From assembly GCA_038749595.1 (NCBI GenBank), contig JBCDHW010000005.1, positions 62,001-126,000 on the forward strand: a stretch of 64,000 nt of DNA, read 5' to 3'. The DNA is from Parvularcula sp038749595 (GTDB lineage Bacteria; Pseudomonadota; Alphaproteobacteria; Caulobacterales; Parvularculaceae). Shown here piece after piece: positions 47,059 to 55,435 of this stretch. Numbering within the stretch: position 1 is the first letter of the stretch; each line of letters starts with the position of its first letter. Position numbers and translations under genes: made by a program. The notes under the pieces were generated by a model. That model was given only the letters and a program-made list of their open reading frames with translations, did no database searches and was not told the DNA's origin.

Positions 47059-47601
47059 ATGGAGAAGATTACGAGCACGGTGGACAGCGAAAAGCTGAAA
47101 GTGTCCTCGGCTTATGCCTTGGGCCTTGGCGGCCTTATCCCGTTCTGGACGATCCCTTTTATCGGCCAAATCGCTGTGTGGTGGGACGAAGAGACGGCGC
47201 TGGCCTATGGCGAGTGGATCGTCCTCTACGCAGCGATCATTGCCTCGTTCATGTCGGGCGGACGCTGGGCGTTCCGGGTGCTTCAGCCTGATACGCGCCC
47301 CGCGTCAGTGTTTGGCGGTTTCCTTGGCGCAGTCGGTCCTGCCTTGGTGGCTTGGGTCATCGCCGCTGCCCCCGCCGAAGTGTTGGGGACGCCCTTTGGT
47401 CTGCAGGCGCGGTTCTTTTGCCTCGCGGTGATCCTTTTGGTGCAGCTTTTCCAAGACGGGAGCCAAGTGGGCCCCGGCGGGGTCCCGCCATGGTATTTTC
47501 GATTGCGGACCATGTTGGCCGTGGGCGCGACGACGCCGATCTTGCTGCCGATGCTGATCCTTTGGGTTATGTGGATCTTCACGGGAGGCGGCGGCGCCTA
47601 G
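47059..47601 (+). CDS. DUF3429 membrane protein
   Basis: The 180-residue protein has about five membrane helices. The family features GLGGLIPFWTIPFI and WALSYG-type segments are represented by YGEWIVLYAAIIASFMSGGRWAF, a pattern known from DUF3429 proteins of the inner membrane. ATG 47059 follows GGGGAAG. It lies 17 bases after the cupin gene. No function has been assigned to this family; a membrane sensor or small transporter has not been shown. Confidence 0.82.
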   Translation: MEKITSTVDSEKLKVSSAYALGLGGLIPFWTIPFIGQIAVWWDEETALAYGEWIVLYAAIIASFMSGGRWAFRVLQPDTRPASVFGGFLGAVGPALVAWVIAAAPAEVLGTPFGLQARFFCLAVILLVQLFQDGSQVGPGGVPPWYFRLRTMLAVGATTPILLPMLILWVMWIFTGGGGA

Positions 47602-47626
47602 CGGCCGGTTTCGGCCGGGAAGAGGC

Positions 47627-48364
47627 TCAACTCCAAGAGGCGCGGGGCTGATTGTCCGGGCGAAGGCTCTTGGCCGGCACCCCAAAGACGCGGGACTGGC
47701 CACAAAGATAGGTCGAGACAGCCCCGCTGAAGACACCCTCAAACGCTGGATCGAGAACGTTCAACCCTCCGGTGAACGCGCCAAAAGCGGGCATCACCAA
47801 CCGCTCACCATCGGTCACAAATGCTGGCCTGCGCACACCCCGCCCGCCTTTTTGCGCCACAGCACACGGATGCAAATGCCCGGCGACGTTCCACCCGGCG
47901 ACATCACCCGGCTCGTGCGTGAACAGCAGTCCTGCAATCTCAAAGGTTTGGGCCGCGGGCCCGTTGAACCGGGCCGGCGGCAGCGGGTCATGGTTGCCCA
48001 GCACCCAGAGCCACTCCGCTGCGCTGCACAAAGCCTCGAGACGACCCGCATCCACAGGGTCCATCCGCGCCTCGGCGTCGACATCGTGAAAGCTATCGCC
48101 GAGCGATATCACCTGCCGGGGCTGATAGAGACGCATCAACCGCTCCACCCCATCTAACGTAGCGCGCGTATCGTAAGGCGGCAGAAACTGCCCCTTCTGC
48201 GCATAGTGCGAGCCCTTTTCGAAATGCAGGTCCGAGACGACCAGCACCTGGTGCTCGGGTAGCCAAGCCGCGCCTGAACAATCGAAGTGCATCGCAACGC
48301 CAGCGATATGCGTGGTTGCAGCATCGCTCCGAGCAGGCGCGCAGGTGAGGTTTGTTGCCGACAT
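47627..48364 (-). CDS. pdeM: Metallophosphoesterase PdeM-like (ligase-associated DNA damage response endonuclease family)
   Basis: The calcineurin-like metal ligands are in order: VVSDLHFEKGS, SLGDSFHDVD, LGNHDPLPPA, FTHEPG and AGHLHPCA, followed by MPAFGAFTGGLNVLDPAF, typical of the PdeM family. Such genes usually lie with an ATP-dependent DNA ligase, Lhr-like helicase and exonuclease, and are thought to act in DNA repair. None of those partners is seen here. Start ATG 48364. The 245-residue length is normal. Confidence 0.85.
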   Translation of the reverse strand: MSATNLTCAPARSDAATTHIAGVAMHFDCSGAAWLPEHQVLVVSDLHFEKGSHYAQKGQFLPPYDTRATLDGVERLMRLYQPRQVISLGDSFHDVDAEARMDPVDAGRLEALCSAAEWLWVLGNHDPLPPARFNGPAAQTFEIAGLLFTHEPGDVAGWNVAGHLHPCAVAQKGGRGVRRPAFVTDGERLVMPAFGAFTGGLNVLDPAFEGVFSGAVSTYLCGQSRVFGVPAKSLRPDNQPRASWS

Positions 48365-48531
48365 GTTCTCGACACTATGGCCGCTGGCATCAAAACGGAA
48401 GTGGCGCTGCGCGATGTGGACAACTTACTGAGAGGTCGCCGCAGCCGAGTCTTATTGATAAACAATAATTCTGCTTGATCGCGTCGGATCTATGATTTAT
48501 GAATCCGTATGCTGAGGTTAGGAGAACGCTG

Positions 48532-49881
48532 ATGATCCGTACTTTGCCGACTGTCGTGTCTATCCTGCTGTCCGTGTGCGTAGCATCCGCCAGCGCGTCT
48601 CCCCTCACCGAAGCGCCGCCGCGCCGAGGTGCGCTTGGAATTGGTGCACAGGACGCAGACGGCGCAGTCGAAATCGCTGCGGTCGTGGAAGGCGGCAGCG
48701 CGGCGCGGATGGGCGTGCGTAAAGGCGACCGCTTGACGAAGCTGAATGGTGTCGAGCTTCAATCCGTAGACGATCTTTTGGCGTCTCTTGCAGCGCTCCG
48801 CGCTGGTGAAATCACCACAGTCACGGTGGAGCGCGAGGGGACAGAGAAGGTGCTCACCGACACCCTCGCGCCAAGGCCGCTCGAACAATTCGTCTCCGGA
48901 ACAGTCGTGCCCGCCGGTGTCAGCTATCAGGGCGGGACACTCGGCGCATCACTCACCATGCCGAAGAAGAGCGACAGCCCGCCGGTTGTTTATTACATTC
49001 AAGGCTTGGCCTGCGCTTCGATGGAAACATCGGGGAACACCGACCCAAACGCCGGGTTCTTTGAAGACCTTCTGGCCGCGGGCTATGCCGTTTGGCGGGT
49101 CGAGAAACCGGGTATGGGCGACAGCGTTGACACCAAGCACTGCCGCGACGTGACCTACACGGAAGAAGCCGAAGCCTTCCGTCAGGGCTACAAAGCGCTG
49201 CTCGAACGCGATGATATTGACCGTACCAAGATTGTTCTCTTCGGCCACTCGCTCGGCGGCTTAATCGCGCCAGGGTTGGCCGCCGAGTTTGATCCTTATG
49301 GGACAGTCGTGTTTGGCACGCTCTTTTCATCGTGGGCTGAGTATCGGGTCAAACTCGCCCGCTACCAACCGGTAATGCTCGGCAACCGTAGCGCAGCATC
49401 AAGCTTTGCCAACGCGGACGCCCTCGAAGACGGGATGATGGAGATCTTTCGCGGCACCCCGGCGTCCCAAGAGAGCCGCGATGCGCTGTGTGCCTATTAT
49501 ACGTGTACCGATGACGGGCGCATTTTTGGCCGGAACCCGGCCTACTGGCGTACCCTAGAAGCAACGGACTTCGTCGGCGCTTGGTCGAGAGTGGATACCC
49601 CCGTCTTATCGCTCGCTGGGGAAAGCGACATTGCCATCATCGACGATCTGGACCAACGGTTGATTCCTCTAATGACCGCCGCGCCGGAGAAGGCAACTTT
49701 CCAAACCGCCAAGGGAATCAACCACTTCATGGCGCAAGTGGGGAGCCCCGAGCAGGTGTATGCTGAGCGCAAAGCAGGCACCCATCGCGCCGCGCAGTTC
49801 CGCTACCGCTCTCCCGATCCCAACTTCGGCCCCACCGTTGGGGCGTATACGGTAGAATGGATCGCTGGGTTGGACGGCTAG
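48532..49881 (+). CDS. Secreted alpha/beta hydrolase with N-terminal PDZ domain
   Basis: The 449-residue product starts at ATG 48532 (AGGAGA upstream) with a signal peptide ending near ASASA. Residues about 30-110 make a PDZ domain (LGIGAQDADGAVEIAAVVEG, MGVRKGDRLTKLNGVEL). The remainder is an alpha/beta hydrolase with the nucleophile FGHSLGGLIAPG, an acid candidate at GESDIAIIDDLD and His in GINHFMAQ. PDZ fused to this hydrolase type is uncommon; the PDZ may hold peptide or C-terminal partners in the periplasm. The substrate is unknown. Confidence 0.82.
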   Translation: MIRTLPTVVSILLSVCVASASASPLTEAPPRRGALGIGAQDADGAVEIAAVVEGGSAARMGVRKGDRLTKLNGVELQSVDDLLASLAALRAGEITTVTVEREGTEKVLTDTLAPRPLEQFVSGTVVPAGVSYQGGTLGASLTMPKKSDSPPVVYYIQGLACASMETSGNTDPNAGFFEDLLAAGYAVWRVEKPGMGDSVDTKHCRDVTYTEEAEAFRQGYKALLERDDIDRTKIVLFGHSLGGLIAPGLAAEFDPYGTVVFGTLFSSWAEYRVKLARYQPVMLGNRSAASSFANADALEDGMMEIFRGTPASQESRDALCAYYTCTDDGRIFGRNPAYWRTLEATDFVGAWSRVDTPVLSLAGESDIAIIDDLDQRLIPLMTAAPEKATFQTAKGINHFMAQVGSPEQVYAERKAGTHRAAQFRYRSPDPNFGPTVGAYTVEWIAGLDG

Positions 49882-49908
49882 CCCGAGGGCGTCGCGAAAG
49901 GCTCCCGG

Positions 49909-50961
49909 CTAGCCTTGCTTAAAATGTTTGGACAGCTTGAGGCCCTGGCCTTGATAGTTTGATGACTGAGCACTTCCGTACAGGGCTTCAGGGACCGTGC
50001 CGAGCCGTTCGTAACCCAAACGGGCAACGCGCTGGCCGTGCTCAAGCACCATCGGAACGTCGAAGCCCCGCACCTCCAGCACAGCCCGGCTAGGGCTTTC
50101 AAGGCCGAAACCGGGATCGAAAAACCCGGCATAGTGGCTGCGAAACGCTCCAAGTTCTTGGTCAATCGCAACCATCTCAGCGGCCAAGTCAGCGGGAACA
50201 TGAACCGTTTCGCGGCTTGCGAGAATATAGAATTCGTCCGGGTCCAACGTAATGTACCCACCAGGCGGCGGCGCGAGCGGCTCAAAATAAGCATACGGAT
50301 CAAGAGCAGCGCGCTGGTCAACGTCAATCAGCCCTGCGTGGCGCCGGGCGCGCCAACCCACGATGTCTCCGAGCGCCGACGACAGATCAACGGAGAGGTT
50401 GAGCCCCTGCTCCACCAAAGCGGCAGGCCCCAGTGCGTTGCGCAAGTCTACGTCAGACATCGCCGCTTCACCGCGCCGTACACGGAGTTGGTTCAGCGTC
50501 GATCCTTCGCGCACAATGATCGGGAACGTCCGAGGACAAATCTCGAGGTAGAGCGGCCCCTCATAGCCGGCCGGGACGCGCTCGTAACCGTCAAATGTAT
50601 CCGTCAGAAGACGGACGAAGACGTCAATGCGGCCGGTCGAACTTTTCGGATTGGCCGTGGCCGACAAGTTTGGCGGCAAGGCCAAACGCTCGCGGAGTTC
50701 CACCACATAAACGCAGCCTTTCTCCAGCACCGCGCCCGCCGATAAGTCGAGGGTGTGGAGTGTTAAGTCATCGAGACGCGCTGCAATCGGCGCCTCTGGC
50801 GACGGCAGAAAAGCCGCCCGCACCCGGTGCGCCTTTGCCCCAAGGGTGAGATCGATGCTCGCAGGCTGGATTTGCCCTTCGCTGGGCTTGGCCAGCAGGC
50901 CGCCTGATGAAATGAGCTCACGCAAGCGCTCAGCGCTAAGAACACCTCGCAAGGCAGACAT
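49909..50961 (-). CDS. dcd: dCTP deaminase, double-domain type
   Basis: This converts dCTP to dUTP for thymidylate synthesis. The start ATG 50961 follows CAGGAG and gives 350 residues, about twice the canonical 190. Two Dcd-like folds are suggested: IQPASIDLTLGAKAHRVRAA with NPKSSTGRIDVFVRL in the first, and FYILASRETVHVPADLAAEM with YAGFFDPGFG in the second. This two-domain form is typical of alphaproteobacteria. It is divergent from apaG, about 120 bases away. Confidence 0.88.
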   Translation of the reverse strand: MSALRGVLSAERLRELISSGGLLAKPSEGQIQPASIDLTLGAKAHRVRAAFLPSPEAPIAARLDDLTLHTLDLSAGAVLEKGCVYVVELRERLALPPNLSATANPKSSTGRIDVFVRLLTDTFDGYERVPAGYEGPLYLEICPRTFPIIVREGSTLNQLRVRRGEAAMSDVDLRNALGPAALVEQGLNLSVDLSSALGDIVGWRARRHAGLIDVDQRAALDPYAYFEPLAPPPGGYITLDPDEFYILASRETVHVPADLAAEMVAIDQELGAFRSHYAGFFDPGFGLESPSRAVLEVRGFDVPMVLEHGQRVARLGYERLGTVPEALYGSAQSSNYQGQGLKLSKHFKQG

Positions 50962-51082
50962 AGGGCGTGCTCCTGTGAAGTCACCAAAGTGTGTGCACTG
51001 GACGTCCCCATCACGCTGGTCAACTCCGCTCAAGTTCTATACGGTACACCGACCTGCTGGGTGGCGGGTGAAAGGCGTCGTC

Positions 51083-51502
51083 ATGGACGAAGAGGTTTTC
51101 GAAGAACTCGTCTCTGAGGCCGTAACAGACGGCATTCGCGTCCGTGTGTCCTCCGACTATATTGAAGACGAAAGCCATCCCGAAGAGGGACGCTTCTTCT
51201 GGACTTACACGGTGCGGATCGACAACGACAGCCCGCAAGCCGTCACTCTGAAACGGCGCCAGTGGCACATCGCTGATTCCCTTGGACAAAGCTTCGTCGT
51301 GAAAGGTGACGGGGTGGTTGGCGAGCAGCCTGTCCTGCACCCTGGCGACGCGTTCGAATACACAAGCGGCACGCCGCTTTCCGCGCCTTCTGGCATGATG
51401 TTCGGCAGCTACGAAATGGACCGAGAAGACGGCCAAGTCTTCGACGTCGCGATCCCCCCGTTCAGTTTGGACAGTCCATATGATACGCGGCGAGTGAGTT
51501 AA
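51083..51502 (+). CDS. apaG: ApaG family protein
   Basis: The 139-residue protein is a fibronectin-III-like ApaG domain: RFFWTYTVRIDNDSPQAVTL, RRQWHIAD and VVGEQPVLHPGDAFEYTSGT match the family blocks, and MMFGSYEM lies near the end. ApaG is linked to Co2+ resistance and to Ap4A metabolism; biochemical function remains unclear. It is preceded by the divergent dcd and followed by a palindromic repeat. Confidence 0.93.
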   Translation: MDEEVFEELVSEAVTDGIRVRVSSDYIEDESHPEEGRFFWTYTVRIDNDSPQAVTLKRRQWHIADSLGQSFVVKGDGVVGEQPVLHPGDAFEYTSGTPLSAPSGMMFGSYEMDREDGQVFDVAIPPFSLDSPYDTRRVS

Positions 51503-51517
51503 ATTCAGCGATCATCT

Positions 51518-51612
51518 CTCCCTCGGGAGAGATCAAAATCTGTCGATTTTGCGTGCGGGGTACCTCACCCGCTCGCGCTCCGCGCTCGCTGGCCTCTCCC
51601 AAGGGAGAGGCT
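51518..51612. repeat. Intergenic palindromic repeat, copy 2 (long form)
   Basis: CTCTCCCTCGGGAGAG, then CAAAATC-tgtc-GATTTTG, then CTCACCCGCTCGCGC and a closing CTCTCCCAAGGGAGAG. The order and half-sites mirror the repeat at 10195-10240, whose closing block is reduced to GGTGAGGG. It lies between convergent apaG and ttcA and may double as a transcript end for both. Confidence 0.7.
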
Positions 51613-51614
51613 CG

Positions 51615-52472
51615 TCAAAGCCCCTCAAAATCCCAGACGCGTTCGTCGACCAAGTGGCTTGGGCGGACGTTTTGTAGGGCGCGGAACATCACGTCGCGTT
51701 GGCCAGGGCGTTTCGCTTCCCAGCTGCTGAGCAGGTCTTTCATCGCTTGGCGCTGCAGGCCCTCCTGCGTGCCGCAGAGGTTGCAGGGGATGATCGGGAA
51801 CCGGCAGAGGTCGGAGAACTTTTGCAGGTCCTTCTCTGCACAGAAGATCAGGGGACGGAGAACATAGAGGTCGCCTTCGTCATTCTTAAGCTTTGGCGGC
51901 ATGGCGGCGAGGCGACCGCCGTGCATCATGTTCATCATGAAGGTCTCAAGCGCATCATCCCGATGGTGGCCGAGGACGATAGCATCGCACCCCTCCTCCC
52001 GGGCCACGCGGTAGAGGATGCCGCGGCGCAGGCGCGAGCACATAGAGCAATAGGTCCGCCCCTCCGGCACCTTCTCCGTGACGATGGAATAGGTGTCCTC
52101 GGTGATGATCCGGTGCTGAACGCCGAGGCGCTCGAGGTACTCCGGCAGCACATGCTTGGGAAACCCCGGCTGCCCCTGGTCGAGGTTGCAGACCAAAAGC
52201 TCCGCCTTCAGAGCACCTTGCCACTTGAGGTCGAGCAATGCCGCGAGGAGACCATAGCTGTCCTTCCCGCCCGAAAGGCACACGAGCCACTTTTGCGGGG
52301 AACCGTCGGCGCGCAAGCCATCCATCGCGAATTTGCGCACCGCTTCCTGGGTGCCCCGAACAATCCGCTTACGAAGCTTCTTGAACGCAACCGATGAAGG
52401 CGCCGCCGCATACGCCTGAAGATCAGGCTTCGCGGACAGCGCCTCGGACTCTGTTACCATGCCATCTGCCAT
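51615..52472 (-). CDS. ttcA: tRNA 2-thiocytidine(32) synthetase TtcA
   Basis: The 285-residue enzyme thiolates C32 of some tRNAs using ATP and a [4Fe-4S] cluster. PP-loop motif SGGKDS at 67-72; cluster-ligating Cys pairs in YCSMCSRLRRG and later PCNLCGTQEGLQRQ; LGHHRDDALETF is the family LGHHxDD block. It begins with an ATG at 52472 and is downstream of the serine hydrolase on the same strand, with 50 bases between. Confidence 0.95.
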   Translation of the reverse strand: MADGMVTESEALSAKPDLQAYAAAPSSVAFKKLRKRIVRGTQEAVRKFAMDGLRADGSPQKWLVCLSGGKDSYGLLAALLDLKWQGALKAELLVCNLDQGQPGFPKHVLPEYLERLGVQHRIITEDTYSIVTEKVPEGRTYCSMCSRLRRGILYRVAREEGCDAIVLGHHRDDALETFMMNMMHGGRLAAMPPKLKNDEGDLYVLRPLIFCAEKDLQKFSDLCRFPIIPCNLCGTQEGLQRQAMKDLLSSWEAKRPGQRDVMFRALQNVRPSHLVDERVWDFEGL

Positions 52473-52523
52473 GCCCTTTCACTGTCACAGATCAAGGAGC
52501 GCTGGCAAGGCGACAGGGGGGGC

Positions 52524-53588
52524 CTAACCCGCTGGGCAAAGAAGGCTTGGAAGCACCACCTTCTCCATCAGCGCGTTGCTCTCCTGATGCATCCCGTTCG
52601 TGTTGTAGTTCTGCCGGGTTAGAACGATGGCGAGATCATGCTCCTTGATCGCGAGCATATGGCTTCCGCCGTTCCCCGCCATCAACCAAGCCGTGCTGGT
52701 TCCGCAGCCATAGTCGTAATCGCGGTTCCACATCTGATAGCCGTACCGCATGCCGCGCCCAGCGTCTCGCCAAGGGGTGGCCATATCGTTGGCCCATGCC
52801 TCAGGAACGATCTGCTGGCCTTGATAGACGCCGCCGTCGCGGACGAGGCGGATCAGCTTTGACAGATCACGCGACGAGAGCTCCAGCCCGCCGCCGGTCT
52901 GCACCTCTCCTGACGGCGAGCGAAACCACTCCGCGTTCTCGATGCCGAGGGGCGCAAAGATATGCTCGGCAACGTATTCGTCGATCGGTTGCCCGGTCTC
53001 GTGCTCGAGAGCCTGCCCGAGCCAGAAGGTGCCGGCTGTGCAGTAGCGGAAGCTCCCTAAGCCCTTTTCGTCCCGCGCGTAACCGGGCTGGTCAGGCAGG
53101 CCGAGGACGAAGTTCTCCCAGACCTCGGTCGCGTGCATATTGTCTTCCGTACCCGGAGAACGTCCGTCGTCATTGCAGTGCAAAGCAGAGCTCATAGTCA
53201 GAAGATCACGGTACGTGATGGCCGCCTTCAGCGGGCTGAGCACAACGCCCCGTTCCCTTGCGAGCGGCGCCATCGCGAGATCGAGCGCGCTGTCGAGGTC
53301 GCCATTGGCAATGGCCGCGCCCACCGCGAGGGCGACAACAGTCTTCGTCGCTGAACGGGTGTTGTTGAGAAGTTCTGGGGTACCCTGATTGTAGTACCCT
53401 TCATGAACAAGCGTGTCGCCGCGATAAATGATGAGGCTGGTGGTTTTCGGATACGGGCTATCGATCAGTACACTGCTGAGTTCGGTCAAGCTGCCTTGCG
53501 GTGAGGCAGGCTGCGTCTGGCATGCGCCAACGCTCAACAAAGCGGTCGCACCGCCGACAACGGCGCGGACATGGGTGAAACAAGACAT
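52524..53588 (-). CDS. Class C beta-lactamase-like serine hydrolase
   Basis: The 354-residue exported protein has a signal with lipobox-like SVGAC (Cys23). The penicillin-binding fold carries the nucleophile motif SATK (79-82), and YCTAG near residue 176 takes the place of Y-x-N. A KTG-like third motif is replaced by HML or similar, so I would call it an esterase/serine hydrolase (EstB type) rather than a true beta-lactamase. Start ATG 53588. It lies between a GntR regulator and ttcA. Confidence 0.85.
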   Translation of the reverse strand: MSCFTHVRAVVGGATALLSVGACQTQPASPQGSLTELSSVLIDSPYPKTTSLIIYRGDTLVHEGYYNQGTPELLNNTRSATKTVVALAVGAAIANGDLDSALDLAMAPLARERGVVLSPLKAAITYRDLLTMSSALHCNDDGRSPGTEDNMHATEVWENFVLGLPDQPGYARDEKGLGSFRYCTAGTFWLGQALEHETGQPIDEYVAEHIFAPLGIENAEWFRSPSGEVQTGGGLELSSRDLSKLIRLVRDGGVYQGQQIVPEAWANDMATPWRDAGRGMRYGYQMWNRDYDYGCGTSTAWLMAGNGGSHMLAIKEHDLAIVLTRQNYNTNGMHQESNALMEKVVLPSLLCPAG

Positions 53589-53606
53589 GGGAAACTCCCC
53601 CTTTGG

Positions 53607-54254
53607 TTACGATGAAAGGCCCACCAGCCAATCGTGCAGTGGCTGAAATCCTGAGGTCAGGTTCTTGCGCAAGGCCTCGACAGCGCCGGGCAAATCACCC
53701 GCGTCGAACGCCGCCAAGATGGCCTCGTGCTCGCCCGAGACGAGGGACAACGCAGTCTGACTTGAGAAGTAGGCAAGCTCGTAGCGCCGTGTACGGCGCA
53801 TCATATCTTCGATAAGGCCAAGCAGAACCGGATTGTTGCAGCCCGCCACCATCGCCAGGTGGAACGCGTCGTCCGCATCGATCCGCCTGCCGAGCTGTGT
53901 TTGCTGTTCGAACTTATGGTTCAGCCGGCGCAACTCTTTGCGGGTTTCATCGCTCGGCAGACCGGCCATCTCGAGGGCAGCGCAATCGAGGATCGGGCGA
54001 ACGCGGTAGACCGCTGTGAACTCGTCGGCAGACAGCGGCGGAACCCAAAAGCCTTGCCGCGGGCGCGCTTCGATCAACCCCGCAGCCACGAGCCGGTTCA
54101 ACGCTTCGCGAAGGGGCGTGCGGCTGACATTGAGCGCACGGGACAGGGCAACCTCGTTCACACGCTCGCCGGGCACCAGGTCGCTGTTCGCCACCATGTC
54201 CTGGAGCGTGTCGACAAGGGTCTCCGCGACCGTTTTCACTTCAATCTGCTGCAT
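53607..54254 (-). CDS. GntR-family regulator, FCD (FadR/VanR) type
   Basis: The 215-residue protein has the winged-helix domain at 10-75 (VNEVALSRALNVSRTPLREA) and an all-helical FCD effector domain at 80-205 with DADDAFHLAMVAGCNNPVL and GEHEAIL, supplying Asp/His metal ligands. FCD regulators bind small carboxylates or sugar acids. The operator at 54249-54272 covers its own start codon, which argues for autorepression. Nearby targets could be the serine hydrolase, 18 bases downstream. The ligand is unknown. Confidence 0.92.
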   Translation of the reverse strand: MQQIEVKTVAETLVDTLQDMVANSDLVPGERVNEVALSRALNVSRTPLREALNRLVAAGLIEARPRQGFWVPPLSADEFTAVYRVRPILDCAALEMAGLPSDETRKELRRLNHKFEQQTQLGRRIDADDAFHLAMVAGCNNPVLLGLIEDMMRRTRRYELAYFSSQTALSLVSGEHEAILAAFDAGDLPGAVEALRKNLTSGFQPLHDWLVGLSS

Positions 54255-54272
54255 GCTGTATACAGTATGCAG
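54249..54272. promoter_or_regulatory. GntR operator palindrome at its own start codon
   Basis: A 24-base inverted repeat has the core CTGTATACAG (54256-54265) flanked by CTGCAT and ATGCAG; only one base pair is mismatched. TGTATACA-type cores are typical for FCD-GntR operators. It spans the ATG (54252-54254) and the region where the Shine-Dalgarno would lie, so a bound regulator would block the gene's own expression. Confidence 0.75.
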
Positions 54273-54343
54273 TTTGAACTTTTCCCGTCAAGCACGCCCT
54301 TCAAGACTCGTCACATGCGCCCGCCCGCGCTACCTGCCCGGCC

Positions 54344-55366
54344 ATGAGCAAGCACACCCAACGCGTTCTTTCTGGCGTCCAGCCCACCGGTAACCTCCAC
54401 CTCGGCAACTATCTGGGGGCAATCAAACAATGGGTGGCGATGCAGGACAGCCATGAGTCGCTGTTCTGTATTGTCGACCTGCATGCGATCACAGTGCCGC
54501 AGGACCCTCAGGCCCTGCGCGAGAATACCCGCGAGGTTGCGGCGGCCTATATTGCGGCGGGGATCGACCCGGAGAAATCGGCGATCTTTCAGCAGTCGGG
54601 TGTTCGTGCGCATGCGGAGCTTTCTTGGATCCTGGGGTGCATGGCGCGGATCGGTTGGCTCAACCGAATGACCCAGTTCAAGGATAAGGCGGGTAAGGAC
54701 AAAGAAAAGGCCTCGGTCGGCCTCTACGTCTACCCCGTGCTGATGGCGGCGGACATTCTGGCCTACAAAGCGACCCACGTACCGGTGGGCGAAGACCAGA
54801 AGCAGCACCTTGAGCTGGCCCGTGATATCGCAACGAAATTCAACAATGATATGGGGGCGGAAGATTTCTTCCCCCTACCCGAGCCGATGATCCAAGGCCC
54901 GGCGACCCGGGTGATGTCCCTACGCGACGGGACGGCGAAGATGTCCAAGTCGGACCCTTCCGACCTTAGCCGGATTACCTTCACCGACGATGCCGACGCC
55001 ATCGCGAAGAAGTTCAAAAAGGCAAAGTCTGATCCCGATCCTCTGCCCTCGGAGGAAGCGGGCCTGGAAGGACGGCCCGAAGCGCGAAACCTTGTCGGCA
55101 TTTACGCGGCCCTCGCAGAGAGCACGGCGTCGGAAGTCCTCTCCGAATTCGGCGGACAAGGGTTTGGTGCCCTCAAACCGAGGCTGGCTGAACTCGCGGT
55201 GGAGAAGCTCGCACCAATTTCGGCCGAGATGCGCAAGCTGATGGCCGACCCGGAGCATCTGGACGGTATCCTCACCGCTGGGGTTGCGCGTGCAGACGCG
55301 ATTGCCGCACCGATTCTCGCGGAAACCAAAGAAATCATGGGGTTTTTAGCGCCTAAGTCGACGTGA
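54344..55366 (+). CDS. trpS: Tryptophanyl-tRNA synthetase
   Basis: The 340-residue class Ic synthetase charges tRNA-Trp. The HIGH-type motif is PTGNLHLGNYLG, the KMSKS motif is KMSKSDPSD, and VPVGEDQKQHLELARDIA is also typical. ATG 54344 follows the GntR start on the opposite strand by 90 bases. It precedes phoR on the same strand with 69 bases between; the two are probably not functionally linked. Confidence 0.97.
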   Translation: MSKHTQRVLSGVQPTGNLHLGNYLGAIKQWVAMQDSHESLFCIVDLHAITVPQDPQALRENTREVAAAYIAAGIDPEKSAIFQQSGVRAHAELSWILGCMARIGWLNRMTQFKDKAGKDKEKASVGLYVYPVLMAADILAYKATHVPVGEDQKQHLELARDIATKFNNDMGAEDFFPLPEPMIQGPATRVMSLRDGTAKMSKSDPSDLSRITFTDDADAIAKKFKKAKSDPDPLPSEEAGLEGRPEARNLVGIYAALAESTASEVLSEFGGQGFGALKPRLAELAVEKLAPISAEMRKLMADPEHLDGILTAGVARADAIAAPILAETKEIMGFLAPKST

Positions 55367-55435
55367 GGGCGCGGCAGTAGCGCGGCGCGCTAGCCGCAGA
55401 CTGGTGTCTCGAGCGGAACTCCGTAAAACGTCCCG

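Noticed and set aside
52524..53588. True antibiotic-inactivating AmpC beta-lactamase
   Set aside because: The Tyr motif is YCT and the KTG motif is not found, so an esterase-like role is more likely.
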